Shown: piece after piece, positions 1-7,809 of the stretch
Numbering within the stretch: the stretch's first letter is position 1
Layout: each line of letters begins with the position of its first letter
Assembly: GCF_900112395.1 (NCBI RefSeq)
Contig: NZ_FOLN01000008.1
Location: forward strand, 151,665-215,664
Length of the DNA stretch: 64,000 bases
From: Algibacter lectus
Lineage (GTDB): Bacteria > Bacteroidota > Bacteroidia > Flavobacteriales > Flavobacteriaceae
Direction: 5' to 3'
Made by a program: the position numbers and the translations under genes
Notes under the pieces: generated by a model
Told to the model about the DNA's origin: nothing
Seen by the model: only the letters and a program-made list of their open reading frames with translations
Databases searched by the model: none

Positions 1-542
1 CGCTTAACAAATACCTCTTTTACGTGGGGGTTAACCACTAAATCGGCATAACGTTGGCGGTAACGTAATTCAGGATCGGTAAAAGCATCAAATACTTTTC
101 CGTCTTTTTCTTTTGGTAATGGTAATGGTTTTAAAGCCTTACTTAATAAAGTAAAATCTTTAACACGAATAGTTTTTTCGCCAACCTTAGTTGTAAACAA
201 ATTGCCTTCAATACCAACAAAATCACCTAAATCTAGTAATTTCTTAAAAACATCATTGTATTTGGTTTTATCTTCACCAGCGCAAATTTCGTCACGGTTA
301 AAATATAGCTGTATACGTCCTTCGCCGTCTTGCAACTGCGCGAACGATGCTTTACCTTGTATGTTTATTGCCATCAATCTACCAGCAACAACCACCTGTT
401 TTTCTTCTGTAAAATCCTGTTTTATCGATTTCGATGTGTGGGTTACAGGGTATAAATCCGCCGGATATGGGTTAATGCCCATAGCGCGTAATTTTACTAA
501 TTTCTCTCTTCTTACAAGTTCTTGTTCTGATAATTGCGACAT
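1..542 (-). CDS. lysS: Lysine--tRNA ligase (class II), N-terminal part, cut by window edge
   Basis: The minus strand reads from ATG at 542 without a stop to the window edge, giving about 180 residues of a protein normally near 560. LysRS charges tRNA-Lys in the cytoplasm. The start MSQLSEQELVRREKL and the GINPYPADLY segment are typical of bacterial LysRS. The following OB-fold anticodon-binding region (roughly residues 55-160) contains GRLMAINIQGKASFAQLQD and RIQLYFNRD, and PELRYRQRYADL marks the approach to the class II catalytic domain, which lies outside the window. Identity is firm. Only the C-terminal catalytic core cannot be judged. Confidence 0.96.
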   Translation of the reverse strand, partial: MSQLSEQELVRREKLVKLRAMGINPYPADLYPVTHTSKSIKQDFTEEKQVVVAGRLMAINIQGKASFAQLQDGEGRIQLYFNRDEICAGEDKTKYNDVFKKLLDLGDFVGIEGNLFTTKVGEKTIRVKDFTLLSKALKPLPLPKEKDGKVFDAFTDPELRYRQRYADLVVNPHVKEVFVK

Positions 543-876
543 AGTCTAAAATGCTCTAAAAATTTTAAAGGCACAAAGATAAACATTTGGTTGTCCATTT
601 TCCATTAACAATTCCTCATTTTTTTTTGGGCGCTACCACAAGGGTCGGGCTATACGCTACAAGTCCTCGTAGGTCCAATTACCATTGGCCCTGCTGTGGG
701 CTTTTCACTGCTATCCCTAGCGCGGGCCATTTAGCTAAGTTATTTTTTTAATAGCAATGTGTTTTTGTAATTAGGTAAATTCAATATCTGAAACTCTTAA
801 ACTTTAAAAAAAAGCTGTAACAAAACGTTTAATAAAACGTCAAATAATTAAAATCATCAATCAAAATCAAATCATT
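543..876. other. Intergenic region between lysS and the YqaE-type gene
   Basis: No credible gene. It holds the lysS upstream region, a conspicuously GC-rich block at 628-728 (listed separately) and an AT-rich leader in front of the small membrane protein gene at 877. Confidence 0.7.
628..728. repeat. GC-rich block of about 100 bp, likely a dispersed flavobacterial repeat element
   Basis: This block is visibly GC-rich in an AT-rich intergenic region and begins after a run of T. It opens with GGGCGCTA and closes with TAGCGCGGGCC, so GCGCTA (630-635) and TAGCGC (718-723) form terminal inverted repeats. It also contains GGGTCGGGCTATACGCTAC and CTGCTATCCCTAGCGC. From memory, near-copies of such GC-rich stretches occur between genes in many Flavobacteriaceae genomes. 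Copy number here cannot be seen from one window. No protein-coding potential is evident. Confidence 0.5.
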
Positions 877-1035
877 ATGAGTTTCTGGAGAGTTTTACTT
901 TCAATCATTTGTCCGCCATTAGCTGTTTTAGATAAAGGCTGCGGATCTATAATAATCGTTTTCTTGCTATGGCTTTGTGGCTGGGTACCAGGCGTCATTG
1001 CAGCGTTAATTATTTTAAATAACCCTAAAAACTAA
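877..1035 (+). CDS. YqaE/Pmp3 family small membrane protein
   Basis: A 52-residue protein starting at ATG 877 and ending at TAA 1033-1035. It shows the Pmp3/YqaE layout: a first hydrophobic segment with ICPPLAVLDKGCG, a turn, then a second segment ending in WVPGVIAALIIL. Proteins of this family are two-helix inner-membrane proteolipids, often stress- or salt-induced, whose molecular role is poorly defined. The gene stands alone, facing the lipoprotein gene at 1115-1555, with a shared hairpin terminator between them. The length matches the family. Confidence 0.88.
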   Translation: MSFWRVLLSIICPPLAVLDKGCGSIIIVFLLWLCGWVPGVIAALIILNNPKN

Positions 1036-1060
1036 GTTTTAGTTTATTAGAATAAAAAAA

Positions 1061-1096
1061 GGGTCGTTGCAACTATTAGTTGCAACGCCCCTTTAA
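1061..1096. terminator. Bidirectional hairpin terminator
   Basis: Arms 1061-1074 and 1078-1091 (GGGTCGTTGCAACT and AGTTGCAACGCCCC) pair over 14 positions with one mismatch around a 3-nt loop. An A-run precedes and TTT follows. It sits between the convergent genes ending at 1035 (+) and 1115 (-). Confidence 0.8.
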
Positions 1097-1114
1097 AATA
1101 AGATTAGATATGTC

Positions 1115-1555
1115 TTATTGACAATAAGGCACTGTAAATGTACCTTCAACAGTTTTATCAGAACTAGAATCGGCTTTAATTTTTACAGTAATTTCAGTCT
1201 CAGTAAGTGATGTTACTTCAACAGTGGCATCTAAATAGTTGTATGGCGCTTCTCCTTCTTTATTGAAAACAACATTTATCCCTTCATAAACACCTACTTC
1301 AGGTGTAACGTAAGTAGATATTTCTAGGTCATAATCAAGAACAGAAGATTCGCAGTCAGCTACTATATTTGTTATGTTTACAGAAATATCTTCACCAGAA
1401 TCGAATGCTTTACCTCCTAAAGCTGTAAAATCATTTCCAAATACTTGTCCTTGTAATATTTGATTAGAAATGTTATCTCCTGAATTGTCGTCGTCCGAAC
1501 AACTTATCATTAGAGAAATTAATAATGTTAATGAAATTTTAAAGTAGGTTTTCAT
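1115..1555 (-). CDS. Hypothetical lipoprotein
   Basis: 146 residues with a signal peptide ending in a lipobox (SLMISC, Cys19) followed by an acidic SDDDNSGDN stretch, as in many surface-exposed Bacteroidota lipoproteins. The rest is predicted beta-rich, with two further cysteines, one in VADCESS and one in the C-terminal PYCQ, which could form a disulfide. No catalytic motif or known domain is recognised. The gene is monocistronic with hairpins on its 3' side. Secretion to the outer envelope is an inference from the lipobox. Confidence 0.75.
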   Translation of the reverse strand: MKTYFKISLTLLISLMISCSDDDNSGDNISNQILQGQVFGNDFTALGGKAFDSGEDISVNITNIVADCESSVLDYDLEISTYVTPEVGVYEGINVVFNKEGEAPYNYLDATVEVTSLTETEITVKIKADSSSDKTVEGTFTVPYCQ

Positions 1556-1922
1556 GGGTTTTGTTTTTTGTGAACAGCAAGGTTAATGATAATATTTGAT
1601 ATAATAAAATTCTTTCATTTATTAAATAATCAGTTTTTCTAATCACCCTAAATTGATGGTTAGTCTTGTTTGTCTGTAATATTTCAGCTTATAAATTCTA
1701 TTCTGTAGGTTTGGAGTGTGGGGCTAATGGGTTGGTTTTGAGAATGGTTTGTTCTTTTTTTTGCCTGAATCCTTGCGGAACAAAAACGGGTGAATTCATC
1801 GAAAAAAACAAAATATTTCATTATTTTTGCACTTCATTTTTAATAAGATAGCATGCCGTTAACTCTTGGATAGCCAACCATGGACTGTCAAGTGCGGATT
1901 GCCAACTCAATACTTAAAAACC
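1556..1922. other. Intergenic region upstream of ffh
   Basis: No supported gene. A possible 61-residue reading frame at 1666-1851 lacks any recognisable feature and ends in the ffh promoter zone. A TATTTTTG sequence at 1822-1829 fits the Bacteroidota -7 element (TAnnTTTG), though no clear -33 TTTG lies 19-20 bp upstream. Confidence 0.55.
1822..1829 (+). promoter_or_regulatory. Putative -7 element of the ffh promoter
   Basis: TATTTTTG matches TAnnTTTG and lies 93 bp before the chosen ffh start. The -33 element is not recognisable, so this is a weak call. Confidence 0.4.
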
Positions 1923-3251
1923 ATGTTCAATAATTTAAGCGATAAATTAGATAAAGCCTTACACGTATTAAAAGGTCACGGAAGCATAACCGAAGTAAAC
2001 GTAGCCGAAACGTTAAAAGAAGTTCGTCGTGCACTTTTAGATGCCGATGTTAACTTTAAAATAGCCAAAGATTTTACTAACCGAGTAAAAGAAAAAGCGC
2101 TAGGGCAAGACGTTTTAACCACTCTGCAACCAGGGCAATTAATGGTTAAAATTGTAAAAGATGAGCTTACCGAACTTATGGGTGGCGATGTAGAAGGTAT
2201 TAATTTATCTGGTACGCCAAGTATTATTTTAATGTCGGGTTTACAAGGGTCTGGTAAAACAACCTTTTCTGGTAAACTTGCAAATTATTTAAAAAACAAG
2301 AAAACAAAAAAGCCTTTATTGGTAGCCTGTGATGTTTATCGTCCGGCGGCAATCGATCAGTTACACGTTGTTGGTGATCAAATTGGTGTAGAGGTTTTTA
2401 GTGATAGAGGTAATACAGATCCTGTTGCAATTTCGCAAGCAGGTATTGCTCATGCAAAAGCAAACGGACATAACGTGGTTATTATTGATACCGCTGGTCG
2501 TTTAGCTGTAGATGAGGCGATGATGACCGAAATATCGAATATTCATAAAGCTATAAGTCCACAAGAAACATTGTTTGTAGTAGATTCTATGACGGGGCAG
2601 GATGCTGTAAATACTGCAAAATCTTTTAACGATGTCTTAAACTTCGATGGTGTTATCCTTACTAAATTAGATGGTGATACGCGAGGTGGAGCAGCAATTT
2701 CTATTAAATCGGTAGTGAATAAACCAATTAAGTTTATTGGTACTGGTGAGAAAATGGAAGCTATCGATGTGTTTTATCCATCACGTATGGCCGACCGTAT
2801 TTTAGGTATGGGAGATGTGGTGTCTTTAGTAGAACGTGCACAAGAGCAATTTGATGAGGTTGAAGCAAGAAAACTTCAAAAGAAAATTGCTAAAAATCAA
2901 TTCGGTTTCGACGATTTCTTAAAGCAAATTCAGCAAATAAAGAAAATGGGAAACATGAAAGACCTTATGGGTATGATTCCTGGTGCTGGTAAAATGCTTA
3001 AAGATGTCGATATAGATGATGACGCTTTTAAAGGTATTGAAGCTATTATTCATTCTATGACGCCAAGCGAAAGAACAAACCCAGCTATTATAAACGCAAG
3101 TAGAAAAATAAGAATAGGTAAAGGTTCTGGTACTTCTGTACAACAAGTAAATCAACTTTTAAAGCAATTCAACCAAATGAGCAAAATGATGAAGATGATG
3201 CAAGGTGGTGGTGGCAAAAAGATGATGCAGATGATGCAGAATATGAAATAA
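1923..3251 (+). CDS. ffh: Signal recognition particle protein Ffh (SRP54)
   Basis: 442 residues from ATG 1923 (MFNNLSDKLDKAL). The frame is open further upstream to a TTG at 1866, but those 19 extra residues do not resemble Ffh, so the ATG is preferred. Ffh binds 4.5S RNA and signal sequences and delivers nascent membrane proteins to FtsY. An N domain covers residues 1-95. The G domain has P-loop GLQGSGKT (106-113), DVYRPAAIDQL, DTAGRL and TKLDGD. The C-terminal M domain is methionine-rich and ends in KMMKMMQGGGGKKMMQMMQ, which forms the flexible signal-binding groove. Length and motifs are standard. Confidence 0.97.
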   Translation: MFNNLSDKLDKALHVLKGHGSITEVNVAETLKEVRRALLDADVNFKIAKDFTNRVKEKALGQDVLTTLQPGQLMVKIVKDELTELMGGDVEGINLSGTPSIILMSGLQGSGKTTFSGKLANYLKNKKTKKPLLVACDVYRPAAIDQLHVVGDQIGVEVFSDRGNTDPVAISQAGIAHAKANGHNVVIIDTAGRLAVDEAMMTEISNIHKAISPQETLFVVDSMTGQDAVNTAKSFNDVLNFDGVILTKLDGDTRGGAAISIKSVVNKPIKFIGTGEKMEAIDVFYPSRMADRILGMGDVVSLVERAQEQFDEVEARKLQKKIAKNQFGFDDFLKQIQQIKKMGNMKDLMGMIPGAGKMLKDVDIDDDAFKGIEAIIHSMTPSERTNPAIINASRKIRIGKGSGTSVQQVNQLLKQFNQMSKMMKMMQGGGGKKMMQMMQNMK

Positions 3252-3263
3252 TTATTTAGTTTA

Positions 3264-3315
3264 CAGTCTCAGTCTCAGTCTCAGTCTCAGTCTCAGTCTC
3301 AGTCTCAGTCTCAGT
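3264..3315. repeat. Hexanucleotide microsatellite (CAGTCT), eight full copies plus CAGT
   Basis: Perfect tandem CAGTCT runs from 3264 to 3311, followed by CAGT, and is bracketed by TTTA on the left and TTTACAGTTG on the right. It starts 12 bp after the ffh stop and ends 14 bp before the start of the four-helix-bundle gene. A degenerate ACTG-rich string (GCACTGTGACCGCGACTGCC) lies on the other side of that gene at about 3752-3771. The repeat is prone to slippage and could vary between strains. Confidence 0.95.
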
Positions 3316-3328
3316 TTACAGTTGAAGT

Positions 3329-3703
3329 ATGGATTTTAAAGAATTATTGGCCTATAAAAAAGCATTCGATTTGTCAATGCATATTTTTAATGTGTCAAAA
3401 GGTTTTCCAAAGGAGGAGACTTATTCTTTAACCGATCAAATTAGGAGAAGTTCTCGCTCTGTTTGCGCAAATATTGCAGAGGCATATCGTAAAAGGCGAT
3501 ATCCTAAACATTTCATTAGTAAATTAACAGATGCAGACGGAGAGAATTCTGAAACGAATACGTGGATAGATTTTGCTTTGGCTTGTAATTATATATCATC
3601 GGAAGATTATATGCATTTTTCGGAACAAGGAAAAGAGATTGGTAGACTAATAAATTACATGATAAATAATCCGGGGAAATTCGGAGTAAAAATAGAAGGT
3701 TAA
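3329..3703 (+). CDS. Four-helix bundle protein (S23 / 23S rRNA-intervening-sequence protein family)
   Basis: 124 residues. The pattern of an N-terminal LLAYKKAFDLSMHIFNVSK helix, FPKEETYSLTDQIRRSSRSV, then CANIAEAYRKRRYPKHFISKL and a C-terminal helix is that of the S23 ribosomal-associated family (Pfam PF05635 type). Members were first noted inside 23S rRNA intervening sequences but are scattered through Bacteroidota genomes. Their biochemical role is unsettled; nucleic-acid binding has been suggested from their basic surface. Here the gene lies between ffh and folD, with a CAGTCT microsatellite just upstream and an ACTG-rich string downstream, which looks like an inserted mini-cassette. Confidence 0.88.
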   Translation: MDFKELLAYKKAFDLSMHIFNVSKGFPKEETYSLTDQIRRSSRSVCANIAEAYRKRRYPKHFISKLTDADGENSETNTWIDFALACNYISSEDYMHFSEQGKEIGRLINYMINNPGKFGVKIEG

Positions 3704-3715
3704 AATAAAAATAAC

Positions 3716-3739
3716 GCATGCTTGAAATTTTGAGTATGC
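3716..3739. other. Short inverted repeat after the four-helix-bundle gene
   Basis: GCATGCT (3716-3722) and AGTATGC (3733-3739) pair over seven positions with one G-T wobble around a 10-nt loop. No T-run follows, so its role as a terminator is doubtful. It may mark the right boundary of the inserted cassette. Confidence 0.35.
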
Positions 3740-3790
3740 ATATAAGAGTGAGCACTGTGACCGCGACTGCCACTGAAAACTATATTTTAT

Positions 3791-4669
3791 ATGACAATTT
3801 TAGACGGAAAAAAAGTAAGTAACGACATTAAAGATGAAATCGCCGAGCATGTAAAAGCTATGGTTTCTAAAGGAGAAAAAGTGCCACATCTTGCTGCTAT
3901 TTTAGTTGGTACAGACGGTGCAAGTATGACTTATGTAAATGCAAAAGTAAAAGCTTGTGAACGTATTGGTTTTAATTCTACTTTAATAGATTTACCAGAT
4001 TATACTACTGAAGAAGAATTACTTCAAAAAATTGATCAATTAAATACCGATAACGATATTGATGGTTTCATAGTGCAATTACCATTGCCAAAACACATCG
4101 ATGAGCAAAAGGTTTTAATGGCTGTAAACCCAGATAAAGATGTTGATGGTTTCCATCCAACAAATGTAGGTAAAATGGCTTTAGATCTGCCAACTTTTCT
4201 ACCTGCAACACCTTATGGTATTATGGAGTTGTTAGAGCGTTATCAAATTGAAACCTCTGGTAAGAACGTTGTTGTTTTAGGACGTAGTCATATCGTTGGT
4301 CGCCCAATGAGTATTTTAATGAGTCAGAAAAGAAAAGCTGGTGATGCTACCGTAACTGTAGTGCACAGTCGTTCTAAAAACTTAAAAGAAATTACTTTAG
4401 AAGCTGATATTGTTGTCGCTGCTATAGGTATTTCGGAGTTTTTAACAGGAGATATGGTTAAGGAAGATGTTGTAATTATCGATGTTGGAATTACACGTGT
4501 GCCAGATGCTACTAAAAAAACTGGGTATAGATTAGCTGGAGATGTAGAGTTCGAAAGTGTAAGTAAAAAAGCAAGTTATATTACACCAGTACCGGGAGGT
4601 GTTGGCCCAATGACGATTGCAATGTTGCTTAAAAATACGTTATTGGCTCGAGAAAGAAATTTGCAATAA
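3791..4669 (+). CDS. folD: Bifunctional methylenetetrahydrofolate dehydrogenase / methenyltetrahydrofolate cyclohydrolase
   Basis: 292 residues, the normal FolD length. FolD interconverts 5,10-methylene-THF and 10-formyl-THF using NADP, feeding purine and formyl-Met synthesis in the cytosol. The catalytic Tyr48 and Lys52 stand in [26 protein letters not shown], the Rossmann-type [11 protein letters not shown] and the C-terminal [11 protein letters not shown] signature are all present. The usual PCTPxG is PATPYG here. The start at ATG 3791 follows the microsatellite-associated gene and has no visible Shine-Dalgarno sequence, as is normal for this phylum. Identity is firm. Confidence 0.97.
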   Translation: MTILDGKKVSNDIKDEIAEHVKAMVSKGEKVPHLAAILVGTDGASMTYVNAKVKACERIGFNSTLIDLPDYTTEEELLQKIDQLNTDNDIDGFIVQLPLPKHIDEQKVLMAVNPDKDVDGFHPTNVGKMALDLPTFLPATPYGIMELLERYQIETSGKNVVVLGRSHIVGRPMSILMSQKRKAGDATVTVVHSRSKNLKEITLEADIVVAAIGISEFLTGDMVKEDVVIIDVGITRVPDATKKTGYRLAGDVEFESVSKKASYITPVPGGVGPMTIAMLLKNTLLARERNLQ

Positions 4670-4699
4670 ACGCTTAAACATTAATAAAATAGATAGAAT

Positions 4700-4951
4700 A
4701 TGCTAGATGCATTAATATTAAGATATTTAACAAAAAAAGGTGTAATAGCCTATTTCGCGGGACAAATAATATTTTTTGGTTTGTTAGCGTTTTATATTTT
4801 TGGAATAGAAGATAGCTCTATGGATCAGGGAGAAACACCATTTTTTATAGGAATGGTTGTTATCGCTTTAGTTTGGGCAGGTGTATGCTTGTTGTTTTGG
4901 AAGAAGCCAAAGGAAACTAAAGATTTGAATACCGCGGAAACTGAAAGTTAA
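4700..4951 (+). CDS. Small two-helix membrane protein, unknown function
   Basis: 83 residues with two strongly hydrophobic segments, about 15-36 (VIAYFAGQIIFFGLLAFYIF) and 49-67 (GMVVIALVWAGVCLLFW), separated by an acidic loop (EDSSMDQGE). The tail is charged (KKPKETKDLNTAETES). It starts 30 bp after folD and ends before a perfect hairpin terminator, so it is probably co-transcribed with folD. No family is recognised. The orientation and the idea of an inner-membrane helper protein are inference only. Confidence 0.65.
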   Translation: MLDALILRYLTKKGVIAYFAGQIIFFGLLAFYIFGIEDSSMDQGETPFFIGMVVIALVWAGVCLLFWKKPKETKDLNTAETES

Positions 4952-4969
4952 AACATAGAAATAAGAAAT

Positions 4970-5007
4970 AAAAAAAAGCCTCAAATTTAAATTTGAGGCT
5001 TTTTTTT
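4970..5007. terminator. Bidirectional rho-independent terminator
   Basis: A perfect 24-bp palindrome spans 4977-5000 (AGCCTCAAATTT and its complement). It is flanked by an A-run on the left and eight T on the right, so it works on both strands. It separates the folD group from the convergent rluF. Confidence 0.92.
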
Positions 5008-5761
5008 ATGCTTTGCGTTTTTTATTGTCTTCATAAGTTTTTGTGGAATCTTCCAAAAGCTTATTTAAATCAATAAATTCTTCTTTGCTTAACTCGCGAT
5101 ATTCGCCAATAGGCATATCGAGTTTAATATTCATAATTCTAACACGTTTTAAAGTCTCTACCTCGTAGTTTAGGTAATCGCACATACGACGGATTTGACG
5201 GTTTAAACCTTGTGTTAAAATAATTTTGAAGGTATAAGTGTTTATTTTTTGAACATCACATTTCTTTGTGGTTTTGTTTAGTTCTTCTAGAGGAATACCG
5301 CCTGCCATGCGTTCAATAAATGTTTGAGAAATTGGTTTGTCAACCGTAACTATATATTCCTTTTCGTGATTGTTACTAGCACGTAGAATCTTGTTTACAA
5401 TATCTCCATCATCGGTTAAAAGAATTAGGCCTTCACTTGGCTTATCTAATCGTCCAATAGGGAAAATACGTTTCGGGTAATTTATAAAATCAATGATATT
5501 ATCTTTTTCCACGGAAGTGTCTGTAGTACAAACAATACCTACGGGTTTATTGAATGCTAAATAAACAAACGATGTTTTAGTATTTGTAATTTCTTTGCCA
5601 TCAACGCATACTACATCGTTAGGCGCGATTTTAGTCCCCATTTCTGGTATGCTGCCATTAATTGTTACGCGTCCGGCATCGATTAGCTTATCGGCTTCTC
5701 TGCGCGAGCAATAACCAACTTCACTTAAAAATTTATTAATACGTTTTAATTGTACTTCCAT
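5006..5761 (-). CDS. rluF: 23S rRNA pseudouridine synthase, RluF type (RsuA/RluB/E/F family)
   Basis: 251 residues. An S4 RNA-binding domain (about 5-50: LKRINKFLSEVGYCSRREAD) precedes the synthase domain. Its catalytic Asp106 lies in IGRLDKPSEGLILLTDDGD. A later RQIRRMCDYL segment is the conserved RsuA-family motif, and the order RMC rather than RML is typical of the RluF subgroup. RluF modifies U2604 in 23S rRNA; the exact target here is inferred from subgroup. The lysine-rich tail (TYEDNKKRKA) ends inside the shared terminator. The gene is the last in a possible minus-strand run after the hydrolase and cupin genes. Confidence 0.9.
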   Translation of the reverse strand: MEVQLKRINKFLSEVGYCSRREADKLIDAGRVTINGSIPEMGTKIAPNDVVCVDGKEITNTKTSFVYLAFNKPVGIVCTTDTSVEKDNIIDFINYPKRIFPIGRLDKPSEGLILLTDDGDIVNKILRASNNHEKEYIVTVDKPISQTFIERMAGGIPLEELNKTTKKCDVQKINTYTFKIILTQGLNRQIRRMCDYLNYEVETLKRVRIMNIKLDMPIGEYRELSKEEFIDLNKLLEDSTKTYEDNKKRKA

Positions 5762-5779
5762 CTTGCAAAAATAGGTTAA

Positions 5780-6607
5780 TTAAGTGTTTAAAAAGTCTAA
5801 AATATGATTGTAAACTAAATCTGATTTTAAACCATGTCCAAAACCTTTAGTAGAAACAAACTCACCATTTGTGTAGTTCTGTTTAAATTTCAACCCATCT
5901 TTATAAGGAATAATTCTATCTTTTTTATCGTGAACAATAAGTCCTTTGGCTTTAAACTCTTGAGTAAATTGTGCTGCGTTAAAATATTCAGGTAAATTAT
6001 TAAAGCGTTTTAAAACATAGGTATTCATTGCTTTAGAAACGCGTTTGTTGTAGCCCATCATATCTATATATCTGGAGAAAACACCTGTAAAATCTGCAGG
6101 AGCTCCTAGAAGTACAAGTTTTTCTACATGGTCTATTGGTAAATTATAATTACCAAAAGCAGTAGCCATACCACCAACTGAATGCCCGATAATAGTTGTT
6201 GCTTTAAATTTTTTGGCCACAGCGAGTATACATTCAGAATAAATTAAAGCGTTAAAAATTTTTCCGCCAGAACTTCCGTGTGCAGGAGCATCTAGTGCAA
6301 TCACGTTATAATCTTCAGCTTTTAGAAGTTCAATTAAATCTTTCCAGCGGTAGGTGTTGCTTTCCCATCCATGTGCCAACAAAATAGTGTCTTTTTTACC
6401 GGGCCACTGGTAAGTTTTTATTTTAATATCGTTGCAAATAAGTTCGTCTTGTTGTGCACTTTTTAAGTAAGCGGCTTGCTTTTCGTTAGTTTTACCTTTT
6501 TTAGGAGAAGAAAATAAAACGATTGATAGGTGTGCAGCGTATTTTGGAGTTAAAAAACCAATAGCATTTATGCCGTTGCCAATAATTTTAGGGATATATT
6601 TTTTCAT
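5780..6607 (-). CDS. Alpha/beta hydrolase
   Basis: 275 residues of alpha/beta-hydrolase fold. The oxyanion segment is LLAHGWESNTYRW (about 77-89), the nucleophile Ser143 stands in GHSVGG, the acid is probably Asp230 or Asp227 in VHDKKDRIIP, and the base is His258 in GFGHG. ALDAPAHGSSGG is the usual strand-5 loop. The substrate cannot be told from sequence. The N-terminal hydrophobic stretch is weak, so a cytoplasmic or membrane-associated enzyme is likely. It lies 18 bp from rluF and 6 bp from the cupin gene, suggesting one transcript. Confidence 0.88.
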   Translation of the reverse strand: MKKYIPKIIGNGINAIGFLTPKYAAHLSIVLFSSPKKGKTNEKQAAYLKSAQQDELICNDIKIKTYQWPGKKDTILLAHGWESNTYRWKDLIELLKAEDYNVIALDAPAHGSSGGKIFNALIYSECILAVAKKFKATTIIGHSVGGMATAFGNYNLPIDHVEKLVLLGAPADFTGVFSRYIDMMGYNKRVSKAMNTYVLKRFNNLPEYFNAAQFTQEFKAKGLIVHDKKDRIIPYKDGLKFKQNYTNGEFVSTKGFGHGLKSDLVYNHILDFLNT

Positions 6608-6613
6608 TTTTGT

Positions 6614-6982
6614 TTACGCTTCTCGGTTTACTAAATCTATTGAAAAAGCTGGGGTGCAAATAGCAATATATTCGCAAACTTCGGTAAATGGATTAGAGTA
6701 TTGTACTCTAGTATTGCGTTCAATTTTTATAGATTGTCCCGCTTCTAAAACAATAGTTTCGCTATCGATAATAAATTGTTTTTTACCACTAATAATAAAG
6801 GTAAATTCATCGAATTCTGGAGTTTGAAAAGGCTCACTCCAACCTGCAGGGGCTTTCATGTGTGCAATGCTGATGTCTTTATTGCCATCGGTTGTGTTTC
6901 CAAAATGCTCTTTAATGATTTTGCCATCGGTTGTTGGTACAATAAAGGGATTGGCTTGAATGGTATATTTTTTTTTAGACAT
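6614..6982 (-). CDS. Small single-domain cupin protein
   Basis: 122 residues forming one cupin barrel. The segment PEFDEFTFIISGKKQFIID matches cupin motif 1 and LEAGQSIKIERNTRVQYSNP matches motif 2. The usual metal-binding histidines of motif 1 are not obvious (E and D are present instead), so metal binding and catalysis are uncertain. It directly precedes the hydrolase gene with a 6-bp gap, implying a joint role that I cannot specify. Start at ATG 6982 is divergent from lipB. Confidence 0.8.
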   Translation of the reverse strand: MSKKKYTIQANPFIVPTTDGKIIKEHFGNTTDGNKDISIAHMKAPAGWSEPFQTPEFDEFTFIISGKKQFIIDSETIVLEAGQSIKIERNTRVQYSNPFTEVCEYIAICTPAFSIDLVNREA

Positions 6983-7057
6983 ATCTTTAATTTTACTTTT
7001 GTCTTATTGCTGTTTTACGTTAATCTTTCTCCTTAAAATATTGTAATTTTGCAGCCT

Positions 7058-7756
7058 ATGAATAAGCAAATTGAACTGCAGGATTTAGGCTATAAAGATT
7101 ATAAAGATACTTGGGATTACCAAGAGGCTTTGTTTAAGGGTATTGTTGATGCAAAAATAAAGAATAGGAGAGAGGAAACCGCTCTAAAAACCAAAAACTA
7201 TTTTTTGTTTGTTACGCATCCGCATGTATATACTTTGGGTAAAAGTGGCGATTTGTCGAACTTGCTTTTAAATGAAGCACAGTTAGCCGAAAAAGGCGCG
7301 AGCTTTTATAAAATAAATAGAGGAGGAGATATTACTTATCATGGTCCAGGGCAAATTGTTGGTTATCCTATTTTAGATTTGGAGAATTTTTTCACCGATA
7401 TTCATAAATATTTACGCTTTTTAGAAGAAATGATTATTTTAACTTTAGCAGAATATGGTTTAAAGGCAGAAAGAAGCCCAGGTGAAACAGGAGTTTGGCT
7501 TGATGTTGGAACACCTTTTGCTCGAAAAATATGCGCTATGGGTGTGCGCGCAAGTCGTTGGGTTACTATGCATGGATTTGCATTAAATGTAAATGCTAAT
7601 TTGGGATATTTTGATAATATTATACCATGCGGTATTCGCGGTAAAGCAGTGACATCACTTAATGTAGAGTTGGCTCAAAAAACAGTTGATGAGGTTGAGT
7701 TAAAAGAGAAATTACTAAAACATTTTAAAGCTCTTTTTGAAGCTGAATTTGTTTAA
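7058..7756 (+). CDS. lipB: Octanoyl-[acyl-carrier-protein]:protein N-octanoyltransferase
   Basis: 232 residues from ATG 7058; an in-frame TTG at 7049 adds only MQP and overlaps a TAATTTTG promoter-like string. LipB moves octanoate from acyl-ACP to lipoyl domains, the first step of lipoate synthesis. RGGDITYHGPGQ (88-99) and YPILDL are the substrate pocket. The catalytic dyad is Lys157 (KICAMG) and Cys191 (IIPCGIRGKAVTS). The lipoyl domains encoded by pdhC at 14606 are a likely client. Length and motifs are standard. Confidence 0.96.
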   Translation: MNKQIELQDLGYKDYKDTWDYQEALFKGIVDAKIKNRREETALKTKNYFLFVTHPHVYTLGKSGDLSNLLLNEAQLAEKGASFYKINRGGDITYHGPGQIVGYPILDLENFFTDIHKYLRFLEEMIILTLAEYGLKAERSPGETGVWLDVGTPFARKICAMGVRASRWVTMHGFALNVNANLGYFDNIIPCGIRGKAVTSLNVELAQKTVDEVELKEKLLKHFKALFEAEFV

Positions 7757-7809
7757 AAAGAATCGCGATTATTTAAATAATAAATTGTTTTTACTTTAAA
7801 AAATTAAAT

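Noticed and set aside
202..549. 115-codon plus-strand frame
   Set aside because: Antisense to lysS, whose minus-strand translation is unmistakable; no protein features.
1666..1851. 61-codon plus-strand frame upstream of ffh
   Set aside because: No recognisable motif; it covers the promoter zone and composition is unlike nearby genes.
3264..3315. Tandem CAGTCT as a CRISPR-like array
   Set aside because: Contiguous 6-bp units without spacers; a simple microsatellite.
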